Part shown: positions 36,058 through 49,020 of the stretch, piece by piece | How positions within the stretch are numbered: the first letter of the stretch is position 1 | How the letters are laid out: every line of letters starts with the position of its first letter | Source: Rotaria macrura | Taxonomy: Eukaryota > Rotifera > Eurotatoria > Philodinida > Philodinidae | Assembly: GCA_900239685.1 (NCBI GenBank) | Contig: OENT01000149.1 | Span: 1 to 64,000, forward strand | DNA: 64,000 bases | Direction of reading: 5' to 3' | The notes under the pieces: generated by a model | Seen by the model: the letters and a program-made list of their open reading frames with translations, nothing else | What the model was told of the DNA's origin: nothing | Database searches by the model: none | Program-made: the position numbers and the translations under genes

Positions 36058-37449
36058 TTATTGCCATTCAACCTGTTCAAAATGTTTAATAAATAACTGA
36101 AAGATTTGCTTGATTTTTTTCGATATAACCCGTCGATGTAAATCACCGAATAGAATCATTGAAAAATAATCGACAATGAAATTTTGTTCATACTCATTTG
36201 TACAGCGTTTTGTCATTCTATATAAATGTTTGAAAAAGATCATGACAAGTTCAAAATCTGCTTCATCTATTTTAAAATCAATATATGTCGTGTTATCTTC
36301 AATAATTTTAATCATCGACAATGATGAACAGTTAAACAATTTTTTCAAAACAGCTCGAAATACTTGAATACAATCATGTTGATTGTCAATAGAATATTTG
36401 TCATAATTAGACGTACGAATCTGATAGAATATATTCGTGAATAAGTTTTTTGCTGAATTACACATATATTTACAATTTAATAATTCAATGTTATAAGGAC
36501 ATTCGGCTGTTGTTTGTTCAATAGATTTCATAAGAATATCTAAAGCTAATATGTATTGTCGATTAAAATCATTACGAAAATATTTAATTGATGCAAATGA
36601 TGAAGAAATAGTGTTATTTTCTATCGATTCATTTGTATTGAACTTAAGATGATGATAGTTTTCGATTAGTAATGATAAAATATGTATTGAAGAATGATCT
36701 CTCATGTTCGAAAAAAGATTATAAAAGAGAACAATCAATTTTTCAGCCATTTTCAAAGGCTTGATGCTATTTAAGGGAGAATGACATATTTGATTGAATG
36801 CTAATAGAATTAAATGGAATACATCACCATAATTTATATTGATTATGGATAAAAACTAAAAATTGCAAAAGAAAACATCATTTTTACGGTTATGCTATAT
36901 ATTGTTATTGTATGTCGATACTTCATTTTCATGGTGCTGTTGTTCAATTTTACATTGACTAATAAACACATTTCTTTTAATTAAATTTTCAATATAAATA
37001 TGAAAAGCGTCGATAATCATCATAAAATCTTTATCTACAGGCATTCTTTCATTGTGTTCAATACTTTCAAATGCCATTTGTATGCGTTTTAAATGATATA
37101 ATTCAATATCATCCTTGTGATGAATACGAGAATTGCTTAATTGAAATTTTTTCATTTGAATAGTATTATTAAAATTTTCAATGTTTTGACTTATAAATAA
37201 AGGTACTCGTTGTTCAAAATATGATAAATATCGTCGGAGGATGACATTTTCAGATGCATGAATAAAATCAATATGTGTTAGAGTTGTCCGTCTTCCTTCT
37301 TGCGTCTCATCATATTTATCATTGAACTGGATATGACGATTGGTTTCTGTTGAAAATCTTGTGTTATGTTTGAATACATTCGACGATGAATGACAATTAG
37401 TATTTCTATCGATAATAGTATCGCTCCGAATCGAATTTATCATGTGCAC
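36058..37449 (-). CDS. Unrecognised helix-rich protein
   Basis: Two exons, 37449-36922 and 36855-36058, join in phase 0 across a 66 bp intron (GAA|GTATCG to TTTTTAG|TTTTTA), giving about 441 residues. The start codon is the first in-frame ATG; an earlier coding exon is possible because an AG lies just upstream. The protein appears mostly alpha-helical, with many amphipathic stretches such as DFMMIIDAFHIYIENLIKRN, FHLILLAFNQICHSPL and DFELVMIFFKHLYRMTKRC. It has no transmembrane helix, signal peptide or zinc motif. The pattern recalls armadillo/HEAT-like or other helical-repeat scaffolds, but this is inference and no family is recognised. The - strand AATAAA overlaps the stop codon (36057-36062). 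Confidence 0.6.
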
Positions 37450-37848
37450 TATGAATATGCACGTTGCTTTTTTCGATTAAAAATAACAAATTTATTTAAC
37501 TTGGCAACATCAAAATGGAGAAGTATTATATTTTGTCATAGTAATTAATAGCAAAAGCTTAATCAAGCATTTATTTAACCAAATATGTACATCGATATTC
37601 ATTAAGAAAATATAAGTTCAACAAAAAATATCTTCATTTAGCAGTCATGTATTGTATTATTCAAAAGTTGTCATATAAATTTTTTATTTGATTTCAGAGT
37701 TGTTTTAAGAATACATTCGATGAGTGAAAAGCTTTTCAATTAGAATTGGACAATGGACGATCTTGTTGAATAATTAATATAGAAAATATTTTTTTAGATT
37801 TTGATTCCAGGCTATAGTGAAATAATTGTTAGCAGTTTGAAAATGTTT

Positions 37849-38375
37849 TCAAAACAACGTATAACTACAAGTTTTCGGTGAACATACTTTCTCACTTTTA
37901 AGTCGAGTTGAACGTAATAGTTTTCTGACTTCGGAAATTCTCGAAGTAATGAAATCTTCACAGAGTTTTGTTTTACGTTTTATAAAGAGAACGAAGCATG
38001 CTGTATGAAAGATCATTGTCGAAAATATTAAGTCGATGATGAGAGACAAGAATCCACGAATTCAACACTTGAACTGCTAATATCAAATGAAAAAACTATT
38101 CGTAATACATATTTTGTTCGGCTTGACATTACTGGTAAATGAATATTTGTTCGAACAATTATTTGTGTAGTGGTCGTTATTTGATGTATGTAACAATGAT
38201 AAACCTGTATGATTCGTATGTTTGATTTAAGTTTATGATATTGAAAAAATATCCAATGATTCACGATTGTGCTTAGACATTTATTTACTTGTACATTGGC
38301 CGTCTGTGAATACATCAATTCTAGTTTTGATAAATTCTGATTGTTTGAATAAAAATAGAATTTGTTCAAATTCAA
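37849..38375 (-). pseudogene. Possible frame-shifted membrane-protein remnant
   Basis: On the - strand an open frame at 38375-38028 ends in SFDISSSSVEFVDSCLSSST. An overlapping frame, 38049-37849, continues with a strong hydrophobic segment (LIFSTMIFHTACFVLFI) and a basic tail (KRKTKLCEDFITSRISEVRK). Joined, they would read like the last membrane helix and cytosolic tail of a receptor or channel, which suggests a single frameshift in a decayed gene. The region lies 5' of the helix-rich gene and could instead be separate exons. No family recognised. Confidence 0.28.
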
Positions 38376-41344
38376 ATTTGATTCATGCCCTTACTAGAAC
38401 TATCAAACCGAAAGCTAAGTTTCTTTGCTCAGACTGAGACTGTAAATGTTGATATTATACTAAGTAGTGATACGAGTTTTGTATGCTCAATATCGATCGA
38501 TATAAAAAAAGACACTTTATCAAGTACTCTTTTGATTCGCTGTAAGATTGATTTACAGAGACGTGAGTTCTTCTAGTATTATTGGTAACCGTTGGTGGAT
38601 ATCACGGAACCATAGATAACTGGTCACTATCGCTTATAAAAATTAAGTTCTTGTTTTATTTTTACAAAGTTAGAAAGTATACAAATGACATCTTCATTTT
38701 ACTTTTCTTTCTACTATTGAATATTAAAATTTTAAAGTTAAATAATTTTGTATTCTTTATCCTTTGACAATAAAATAACTTATTGCATATAAAAAATTTT
38801 TCTTCTCATCAAGTGGTGTGAAAACTCACGTGTTAATTTATCACTGAGTCGAAGTTTCACTACTCAACATCACGGTGAAGTTACAAACTAATTATTTTAT
38901 ATCTTCATATAAGTTTGAGAGACAATATTTTTTCTCTGTTATGAATACGAGTATCATAGTTTCGATGAGTGTATTCTCTTCATGCATATAAATCATTCAT
39001 CAATTCATAGTTACATTCACACTAACATAAAATCTTCACAATTATAATAACGATTGAATTTTGAATGAAACTCGAAACTCTTTAAATCAATACACATTTC
39101 TCTGACACAAAACCTATTTATCATGACATATCAGGAAAATAAAATCAGCATTGGCTAATGATTACGTATATTGTATTCTGATAAGTAGATTTTTACTGTT
39201 TGGTGTGAATCTAATATTTATTGTTTTCAGAACCTACTGTCTGGACAAAAAGAGACTATAAAGCCATCTAATGTTCGCATGTATCTCATCTTGAAAAATA
39301 GAATTTTCTCAAAAAGTTCATGAAAATTAATGACAAATAGAGATGTTTTTCCGCATTTTGAGTTATTATAATTCCCTAGAGCTTGCCGTAGTCATTATTG
39401 ATGGTGTGTGTTGTCATTTTCGTAAAAGTAGTTTGTGATAATTGATGTTTTTCTACAAGCATATCTTTCATAGATAGATCGTTATTGGTTTAATCTTCTT
39501 ACAGTGCGGATATTCTCTCAAGTAACAAGACGTTTAAAAAAATATGTCTCCCTTTTCATCATATGTTTTTAGTCATTTTCTCTCTGAACTATACATGATA
39601 CTAGATTAAATATCTGAAATTTGCACAGTTGGTTACCTGTTCAAATGAATTGTACGAGCTTTAATGCCTTTATAGCTATTTTTTTACAGTACTGTGTTCA
39701 ATCATACAGAACATTTTTGTAATGTACAGTAATCCCGCTAACATTAGTTGAACAAATTATTACAAATAAAATAATATGAAAAATTACACTAATCTGATTC
39801 AGATAAACCAAAAAATAGACCGTATTGTGAGGGTTGGATCGAAAAATCTCTTTGATGAACATCACTGCTAGAAGTGCACTCATATTAAACAGGATACATG
39901 AGCGAGCGAATCAACATTTTGCATAATTTTGGGTTCTTTAAGAAGAAAAACTCTTTCTAGAAAACGTCAAGAGGTACTACTGTCACAAGATATCCATAAA
40001 TTCAAAATACTATTAAATTCAATGAGAATATTTTTAATTTAATACATCCTGCTACCAATAGAAGTCTTCTTCGAACTAAGACGTCAAAGACACAAGTGGG
40101 GTTTTCAGAAAATAAATGTTCATCGTGATATGAATCAGTCATTCTTATCTGATGATTTTATACTTTCGATATTACTTGTCATTCTTTGGAAAATATATAG
40201 ATCCCATGAAATAAATTGTTCAAACTGTATGTTGCAAAAATATTACGAACACTTTTTTTTGTTGCTTTTTAAAAAAGACTTTCAATCATGACTACATATT
40301 TGTAACTATTGAGCTTTGTTTCAAATCAAATTGTTACTATTTTAATTAATTTGGATTTGTTTGTCGAATATTGATATCGACATGAAAATGATGTCATCTA
40401 ATCAAGTCAATACAATCTATGATTTCATTAATTTACAAAACTTAATTATGAAATTGACATGTTATTCGAGCTAATCCTATATTGTTTTCAAATAAAATAT
40501 CTTGCTTTGAGTATCGTTTTCTAACCTCTGATAAATTCCTTTGTATTTATAGAAAACATTATGTTCAATAAAATCTATATAATAAGCGTAACCATGTCAC
40601 AATCATAGACATTTTAAAAATAACTTTCATATTGCACTATTTTGCTCGTATTGAAAAACTCACAATCATAGGATGAGTGATTTCAAAATTTTTACGTTTG
40701 TCTAATTGAATATTAAAATACATGAACCGTTCAATATTGAATAATATTTTTGTTTTAAATCCAACGAGCAAAACTTGATACTGAAAATAGAAGAAAAATC
40801 TTGGTTCTTAAATCTAAATAATGCGCCTCTTAAAAATATGATTCCAATATATTTAATCTAATAAGAGAATTCATCTTGAAATATATTATGAAATAAACCT
40901 AAAAGAATTTATGAAAGATGTAACGTATATGTCTGCCATCTAGCGCATGTCAACGTCACGTTTTGAATACAAGCATCCATTGATCAACGATGATCCAATA
41001 GCATATCCTATTATCTTTCTATTCTATTTTTGTTTTATTTTCCTTCTCGTAGTGGTGGTTATTGTTTTTTCTCTTCTATTGTGTCACATTATTTTCTTTC
41101 GATAGAACGAGATCCAACTATTGTTAACGAATGTAGTAATGCTACGACAACAAACAGTTGCACTAAGCTAACGACACAACACTGAATCAATCAAATAATT
41201 ATGTATGATGCTTTTTGTTTTTGTTCAAAAGTAGAAGACAAAAGAGAATCAATAGAAATACAATATATATATTCTTTCTATAAACATATTGAACGTTAGC
41301 GTACACTATATATTGATTTTTTTTCTAGATTTTTTTTCGTTTGA
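38376..41344. other. Intergenic region upstream of ARID4
   Basis: About 3 kb with no gene that I can support. Short ORFs (38385-38576, 38582-38767, 39698-39883) are AT-driven and not protein-like. The last 300 bp should contain the ARID4 promoter or 5' exon; a T-rich tract ends in TTTCTAG and again in GAATGCAG at the start codon. Confidence 0.45.
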
Positions 41345-44300
41345 ATGCAGGGAGACCAAGACGGACACGCATTGTTGTCACCGTCTCCATTCATGCTCAC
41401 TGATGAGACGACGAAAAATGATCATACTTCCTCAACATCATCATCTCATACTACGTCTACTGAATTAGCTTATCTTCCTATCGGTTGTTCAGTTAGTGCA
41501 AAATATCGAGGAGCATTCTGTTCAGGTATATATTCATATTTGTTTTTAAGAAAAAGAAAGCAACATAATTCATTTTTGATTGTCTTTTGTTGTAGCGCAA
41601 GTTAAAGCGATAGTAAAGCAAGTTAAATTGAAAGTAACCTTACTTGATAGTGGAGATACGATAACAATATCTGAAGAGCAAATCGTTCATTCAGTTCCAT
41701 TGCGTATTGGTAATACTGTAACTATACGTTTAACATCATCAAACCGTCGTCAATCGAATGATTCTAATTCTAATCATCATTATTCTCGTAGTGGTTTAGC
41801 CGCATTTATAAATCAAACAAATCCCGATGAAAAACAAGCAACTATTAAACAAATTATTGATAATAGTACTTACACGGTTGTGTTCAATGATGGTGACGAA
41901 CGATCTTTACGACGTTCATCATTATGTTTACAAGGTATTCGTCTATATCAAACACAATATGGACAACAAAAGATTCTAGAAGAAATTCCGACATCAACAT
42001 CACCACCACCATCGATACAACCATCATCATCATCATCATCAACAACATTAATGACATCAACTGAGACAGCAAATACAAATGCCAATGATATAACATCAAT
42101 CGTTGCTGTCAAGCGATCCGGAAATTCTGATCAACAAGCTTTTCCAGCCTTAGTACTTAAACGTAAAGCATTAGCTGATTACATGTGGGTAAGAAGTTTC
42201 GTCGATGGAAGAGAATACATTGTTCACACACGTGATGATATACAACCCTATCATAATAATCCAGATATGCAAGCTCTTTGTCGCTCAACATCAAAACAAG
42301 CAACACAAGCTTGTGAAAAATTTATCAAATACAATCAAATACCAGCTGTCTGGCATAAGAAGAAGAATCGACAAGACAAGTCTGATGATAAAAATTCTCA
42401 GAGTGATGCTGGAAGTACAAGTGAAAGTGATTCAAGTTCAAGTGAATCCGAAGATGATGATGAAATTGATGAGGAGACAACAGAAGAAAAAGATTCCTTC
42501 GTTGCACAATTATTTGCTTTCATGGACGACAGAGGTAAATAAATCGGACATCGTTTTGTAAATTAGTATGTACATTATCGACAAAAACACGAGCATTTTT
42601 TGAAAAAATGCTTATTGTGTCAGTATGCAGACTAATCAACGTATCTTTTCTGTGCTTGATAAAACGTTTCGTTTTTTGAAACATCTACTGAGTAATTTAT
42701 TTCTTGAATAGAATCGATGGAAGGTGAAAGATCACACAATTGAGACTGTAATCTGAAAGAAAAGTCATCGTTTCCCATACAATTCAATTTTATCGAAAAA
42801 TGGGACTTGTTAGATAAAAAATAATCGAGAATCATCAACATTTCTAAGTAGTCATCCATTCGATCGCATTCATAGTTAATTTTCTCTCCATATTAACAAT
42901 GTGTCTGCTATCTTTGCGGTGATTTTTCTCGAAAAAAATTCTTAACAAAACAACCCGGTGTTACATTAGTACGATTGAAAATTTTGATCGTTTGACTTGA
43001 TTGGAAGAAAATAAAGAACATAAAATAAAAACTACCGCTTCAAATCGTATCTATTATCTTTTTAAAGGAAACTCAATACTACTCGACACATCGTAATTGC
43101 AGATAACAGAACACCTATTCAGAACTATATTCTACAAATGTTGAAACCAATAAAACACTTTCATACATGACACAAGAATTTCTTCAAACTCGTTCATGAA
43201 TACGAAGAGTTTGATTTAATTCTCTGACAATGGGTGTTCTCTTTCAGAAATGGTTATTTCAATATTTTAGAGATTCTTTTTCAGCTCTAATCCATATTTT
43301 TACTTAGAAGACTATATCTCAATAAATTTTCTCAAATATTCTACTGTCATAATGCAATCGATTTACTTTTAACAGTCGGCTTATAATAGATATCATAAAA
43401 TATTGTTCTTGCATGTGCAATCGTGTGAATTTATCATTTTCTAGGTACACCTATAAACAATATTCCCAAAGTTCAAAATTATGATCTTGATCTTCATCGT
43501 TTATTTAAAATTGTCCGTATGTTTGGCGGCTATAACAAGGTTAGTTCTAAGTTTATGTAATTGAAATCTATCTGAAAAACGTACTATCTTACTAGGTTAC
43601 AAAAAATGATCAATGGAGTAAAATTCATATAAAGATGGGTTTACCCGATGAAATTTCCTCGGAAAATGGTCGATCTATTGAACATGCATATAAAAAGTAA
43701 AACGAAAGAAATCATTTTGTTTAAAATGTTTTCTTGAAAATGCTTTTCCTTTCAGATATTTATTTGCATATGAAGATCTGTCTAAAAAGTTAGGTTCAAT
43801 GAATGCACCTAGTGCTTATTTTGGTGGTCGTACAAGTTTAGGTAGCGATTCACGACGTAGTTTAATACGCGTACGACAACAACAACAACAAGAAGAGAAA
43901 AATCAAAAGAAACTTGTCAAATCAAAACCATCACCTGCATCTGTCAAGCAAAGAGTACTATTAATTGTGTTTCTTGTAAATTTTTTCTAACGTTTCTTTT
44001 CTAGTCTCGTAAAAGTAACGAATCTCGACCATCCATTGATTCAAAACAGGTACCAACAACAACTGCGAAAAAACCAAAAGCAAAATCATCGGCAACTTCA
44101 GTTCGAAAAGGGCCAAATAAAACCAAGCCCTCAAATGTACTTTCGTCGAGTACCTCAGAATCTGAAAGTGAAACAGAAAGTGAAACATCTGATGACGAAT
44201 CTAATCATTCATCATCATCTATTTATAATAAAACTAAAGCCAAGCCTGCTTCTTCAACAGCACAGAAAAAACCAGCAACATCATCATCTGCAATACCGAA

Positions 44301-47300
44301 AAAGACGAATCAATTAATATCATCGTCATCAACATCAACAACAACCACAGCAAAAGCTGATGTTAAAAAAGTTTCTAATACTACGAAACCAACAGCATCA
44401 TCAACCAATGATAGTAAACAATCAAAATTAACTATCACGATACCAATTTCAAAATCGAAAACAAATCAATCATCAAATTCAACACATGTTCAATCCATGA
44501 AAAAAACGAATGTTAATTCTTCAAATAAAGATGACAAGAAAAAATTTTCTGAAACGAAATCGATTACAATTAAAACTGAATCGAAAACAATCTCATCATC
44601 AATGACGAAAAAAAACGTTATTTCCTCATCGAAAACTTCTCAAATAACTAAAACAAGTCAGCAACAAAAGCAATCATCCAATGAATCGAGTAAATCAACA
44701 TCAGGTAATAAGGTACTACCGTCATCGTTACTACCATTTAAACCGAAAGCAACTCAATCACATACATCAGCAAGCACTACTGCAACTACGCATAATACCA
44801 ATAATAGTACTAATAACAATAAAGAACGATCGGGACTTTCGAAAACAATATCATCGTCGATTGAATCACGACAAATAAAGCCAACGAAAACAAATTCTTC
44901 ATCAATAAAAACAGTTTCACAAGAACGCTCAGCATCAGCCCCCGTCAAGAAAACCAAACCAATTACTAATGAAGAAAATAATACAAAACCTATTTCATCG
45001 GCGTCATCGATGAAAATTCCAAAAATTTCAGCAAATCATGATTCCACGTAAAAGAAAAAGTTTTCTAATAACACATGTCCCTTTTTTCATGACATTTTCC
45101 TCTTCGATTTCTTTAGAAAGAAGAACACTACTTCGATTGATAAAATTCCTAAGAAGCAAACCTCCAAAGAGAATACAGTTAAAACACTGAAAGCACAAGA
45201 TAATACACCATCAAGTAAATGTAAGTAATCTGATTCGTTCTTTTTCATTGCTGAAATCAGTACGACGAACGAAAGTTTTTGTTTTTCAGCATTAATGAAG
45301 GGATATCTATGAATGACTAACTAAAGTTCTGTAAAAACGGAACACCATCGTGTACGAAAAAAATCTCCCGCATTCATCTAATAGAAGGATACGAAGTTTG
45401 CGTTCTAGAGAGTTATGAGGGTGTATGTTTTCGATCGAACTAACTGCACCACGTCATCTAAAATTTCTTTTTATCGAGTAACCATTGATTATCATAGCCT
45501 CAGTGTATAAAACATCGTGCGAATAATTTCTTCTATGATATTTTCATCTTAATACTTCTTTAGCAAATAATGACCAACCAATAAAATCTCATACTCCATC
45601 TCCAACTCGTCCATCGATCCCTGAACCAGTCAAAAAAACTATTTTACGCGAACCATCACCATCACCTCTACCTGTGACACCAGCATCACCATCACCGTCA
45701 CCATCGACACCACCACATACAACTTCAATGTCTTCCATTAGTGATGAACCGATTCCATCAACAATCCTACCAGTTTTGTTGAATGATACACCAAGTGTTA
45801 GTTCTTCAATTGAAACAATACCAGGTAAAATCTATAAAACAAACCAAAGAATCTTTTGCCAATCATTGTTGTCAGAAGTGAAAGTACTCGAACAGCCATT
45901 GGTACAAGTATCGACATCGATTACAACAAAAGAATCAATAATCGAAAATGAAATTATTCCAGTAAATCAAAATAAACGTCCACATGCAGATGAAATTTCT
46001 GAAATCAATCTTGTATCGTCGACTGTAACTGAAATCGATGAACAACTATCACCATTGAAACGTGCTCGACGTTCAATATCATCTCAAGAAAGTATTGAAA
46101 CACTTAGGTAAGTATTTTTCCTGACAAATATAACACAAATATGCGTCAGAATCTATTCTTATCATTGTTTGTCTAGTAGTACTGAACAACCATCGATCAG
46201 TGATTTTATAACTGCAAATCGTAATACTCAATTAACATATGAAGATATATCGATAAATGATGTATTACTTGTAACTTGGGGTAACCAAGAAATAAAACAA
46301 TATCCAGCTAGATGCATTGAAAAAAATGATGAAAAAAAAGAATTATTAGTTCATTATACAGGGTGGAATTCTCGGTAAAACATAAAAGAATTTGTTATTC
46401 AACTTGAAAACAAACAATAAAACATGAACCATATGTTTGTTGTAGTCATGATGAATGGATTAAATTAGATCGTGTCATTGAACGTAAAGATTCAACAAAT
46501 GCTAGTACATTATTTCAACAACGACCACGTCGTACGAGTCAAATAAATAATGTACGACAACATCTTGATTCAACAAATTCTACGAATTCAATAGAACCAA
46601 CTAATCAACAACAATTAGCAAGTTCATTGATTGTTGATATTAGTTCGTCTTCGACGATTATTGATGATGATGAACAAACTAAACTTGTTAAAACAAATAC
46701 AATCGAAATCAATAAAATGGAAGAATCGGATATTGATGATAATAGTCAAGGTCATAGCGAAAGTAATCACTTTTTCTACTTTAATGAAACGAAGATATTG
46801 ATTTAATGAATGTTAAACTTAGTTTGGAATCATGTTGAAACAATTTCATCGACAGAAGATGAAACTCTATCATATTCATCGACTACACGCATAAATCAAC
46901 CGGATTCGAATCGATTGCCTATAGAAGAACTGACAAATATTCGACGAAGTTCACCAGCTACGAACAATGAAAACATTCTCTTAACAACTAGTGTATTCGA
47001 ATCTGTTGATGAAAATGATAATCAAACTGAATCGACTAGAGATGAAGAATCAATACAACCAATCATTCCGAAAAGACGACAATCAAGAGCAACATCATCG
47101 AATAATAAAGTAAGATTCAAGTTCCTAGAAGATCTTTGACAATTATTCTGCAAGAATATGACCATTTATTTTCATACACTAGAATATATTCGCTCAAATG
47201 TTCGGCGTTCTAGATGTTAATAGAAAGCTTAGAGATTCAATTGAAAATTCTTTATATGTTTCTGTACTGCAAATGTCTATGGTACAAATCGAATCGTACA

Positions 47301-47447
47301 GTAAAATGTTCTTATTCGTTTGAAATTTCGATGAACGCGTATGTCAATGTAGTTTACTATGTCGCTGCGATGAGTATGATTCAATCAAAATTCAGAACTA
47401 TGGATTTAAATCAGTGCTCGAACAAAGTGAAATTAATCAACGAGTGT

Positions 47448-47483
<36 letters not shown>

Positions 47484-48981
47484 CGAGATAGTCTAATCAC
47501 ATGCATAATGATTGCGTGTATCATAGATGTTCGCATCAACAGATATCATTCATGTTCATATCTTCAAATCGAACGAATTAGAAGGAAAATTTTCAAGAAA
47601 AATAAATTCTCAGATAAAAAATAGACTATAGTTTTTATTAAAAGAAAATTCGCAATACAAAATTTAAAAGATTCTTTGCGAGCGGATAGGAAAAAAGTAA
47701 GAACAAAACAAAACGTCCTGCTTTTCATGTAGCCTTTTCTTTACCAATAATCTTCGTACAAATAAAACAAACGAAAATTGAATATGTTTGCTTTCTTTTC
47801 AGATCGATGCAACACCAAGCATCAAATCTGAACAAACTGACGACTCTCCTGCGGCAATATCCGAAATGTAAGCTTTGCTCTGTAACTTTATTTAATACTT
47901 ATGTAGACTTTATTTAGTCTCGAACAACCACATCAATATCCACTACACGTCAAAGAAGAAACTATTGATAGTTCATCAGTATATCAAGAATCATTTCAAA
48001 CACCAACAGTACCACCACCATTACCATCATCACCATCATCATCATTGTTTATTAATGTTGAACCCATTCTACCTTCAACAAATATATTAGCGTCACCACC
48101 AGCACCAGCGACTGGCAATCGTCGTGCTTCTGTACGCCAACAAAAACGACGTTCATTGCGTGAACCAACCAGTACTAAAGATTCATCAGTGCCAACAAAG
48201 AAAAAAACAAGATTAGATGTTGGAAATATTCTTAACAATGACATCGGAAATGATTATTTAACTAATATTGATCAAACATCGACAAGATCGAATTCGACTG
48301 AACAACAATTTACCGAAAGTATAATAAGTACGTGACTGTAGTTTTGTTGCTGAATTTTATTTTTATTTTTCTAGCAAAACGCTATCGACCGCCAGGAAGA
48401 CGAGGTGGAAAGAAATTTGTTAATCATCAAGGTTAATTCAAATTATATTCATATCGAAATATAAATTTAAAAAAAATTATACTTTATTTAGAGTATGAAA
48501 ATGAAGATTATCGTTCGAACTCACCATCAAATATAACCATGCGTCAACAACTAAAGGAAATGTTCAAACATCGACCTAGTCGTTATAATTTTCTCGATTT
48601 AAGTAAGTTTCTTCATGGAATTTTCATGCTCCTTGATTCTATGTAAATATTTTTTTTAAAATTCATCTTCTATTGAATAGATAACAATTTAACTGGTGAC
48701 GAACGTATAAATCATTTGAAAGATCGTATGCGTGAATGTCAAAAAGTATTTTTTAATCTCAAAAGTGCATTAGTTAAAATTGAAAAACAACGTAAAATAT
48801 TTCTTCGTAAACAAAAACCAATTCTATCTACCACAACAAGTATGTGTGTATACTACGAAATGCAATGATTTTGTTTGATTTTCTTAGAACTTAATCTAGG
48901 AAAAATAATCTTACTTGCTTTTGTTTTGTAGTTATTCAAACAGGAACTACGGAAATATTGGGAACAACAACATGTACATAA
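41345..48981 (+). CDS. ARID4: ARID4-like chromatin protein (Tudor/RBB1NT, ARID, chromo-barrel)
   Basis: Seventeen exons join in phase: 41345-41525, 41596-42534, 43445-43539, 43596-43696, 43756-43954, 44005-45047, 45117-45220, 45564-46107, 46177-46374, 46446-46762, 46823-47109, 47803-47867, 47918-48327, 48375-48431, 48492-48602, 48681-48839 and 48932-48981, giving about 1619 residues. A Tudor-like start (GCSVSAKYRGAFCSAQVKAI) and an RBB1NT/PWWP-like region precede the ARID domain, from about residue 374 (DLHRLFKIVRMFGGYNKV, then QWSKIHIKMGL). A long Ser/Thr/Lys-rich linker follows, then a chromo-barrel near residue 1080-1155 (LLVHYTGWNSRHDEWIKLDR) and a basic helical end. ARID4A/B are nuclear, bind RB and recruit the SIN3-HDAC complex. 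The start is uncertain because the ATG overlaps an acceptor-like GCAG. Confidence 0.9.
42632..42877 (-). other. Antisense ORF in the ARID4 intron before the ARID exons
   Basis: About 80 codons are open on the - strand inside the 0.9 kb intron 42535-43444. The peptide (YECDRMDDYLEMLMILDYF onward) is acidic and protein-like, but has no recognised family and no flanking exons. It may be chance or a small remnant. Confidence 0.2.
47449..47482. repeat. (TA)n(TG)n microsatellite in ARID4 intron
   Basis: Thirteen TA units followed by four TG units, inside intron 47110-47802. Confidence 0.9.
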
Positions 48982-49014
48982 ATTTAAAATGATTTAGTTT
49001 TATTGCAACATGAA

Positions 49015-49020
49015 AATAAA
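49015..49020 (+). promoter_or_regulatory. Candidate polyadenylation signal of ARID4
   Basis: AATAAA lies 34 bp past the ARID4 stop codon (48979-48981). Confidence 0.5.

Noticed and set aside
41884..42099. Antisense methionine-rich ORF opposite ARID4.
   Set aside because: It is produced by the CAT/TCA repeat that encodes poly-serine on the + strand.
47214..47624. 136-codon ORF in an ARID4 intron.
   Set aside because: It runs through a TA/TG microsatellite and lies between well-supported ARID4 exons; its composition is low complexity.
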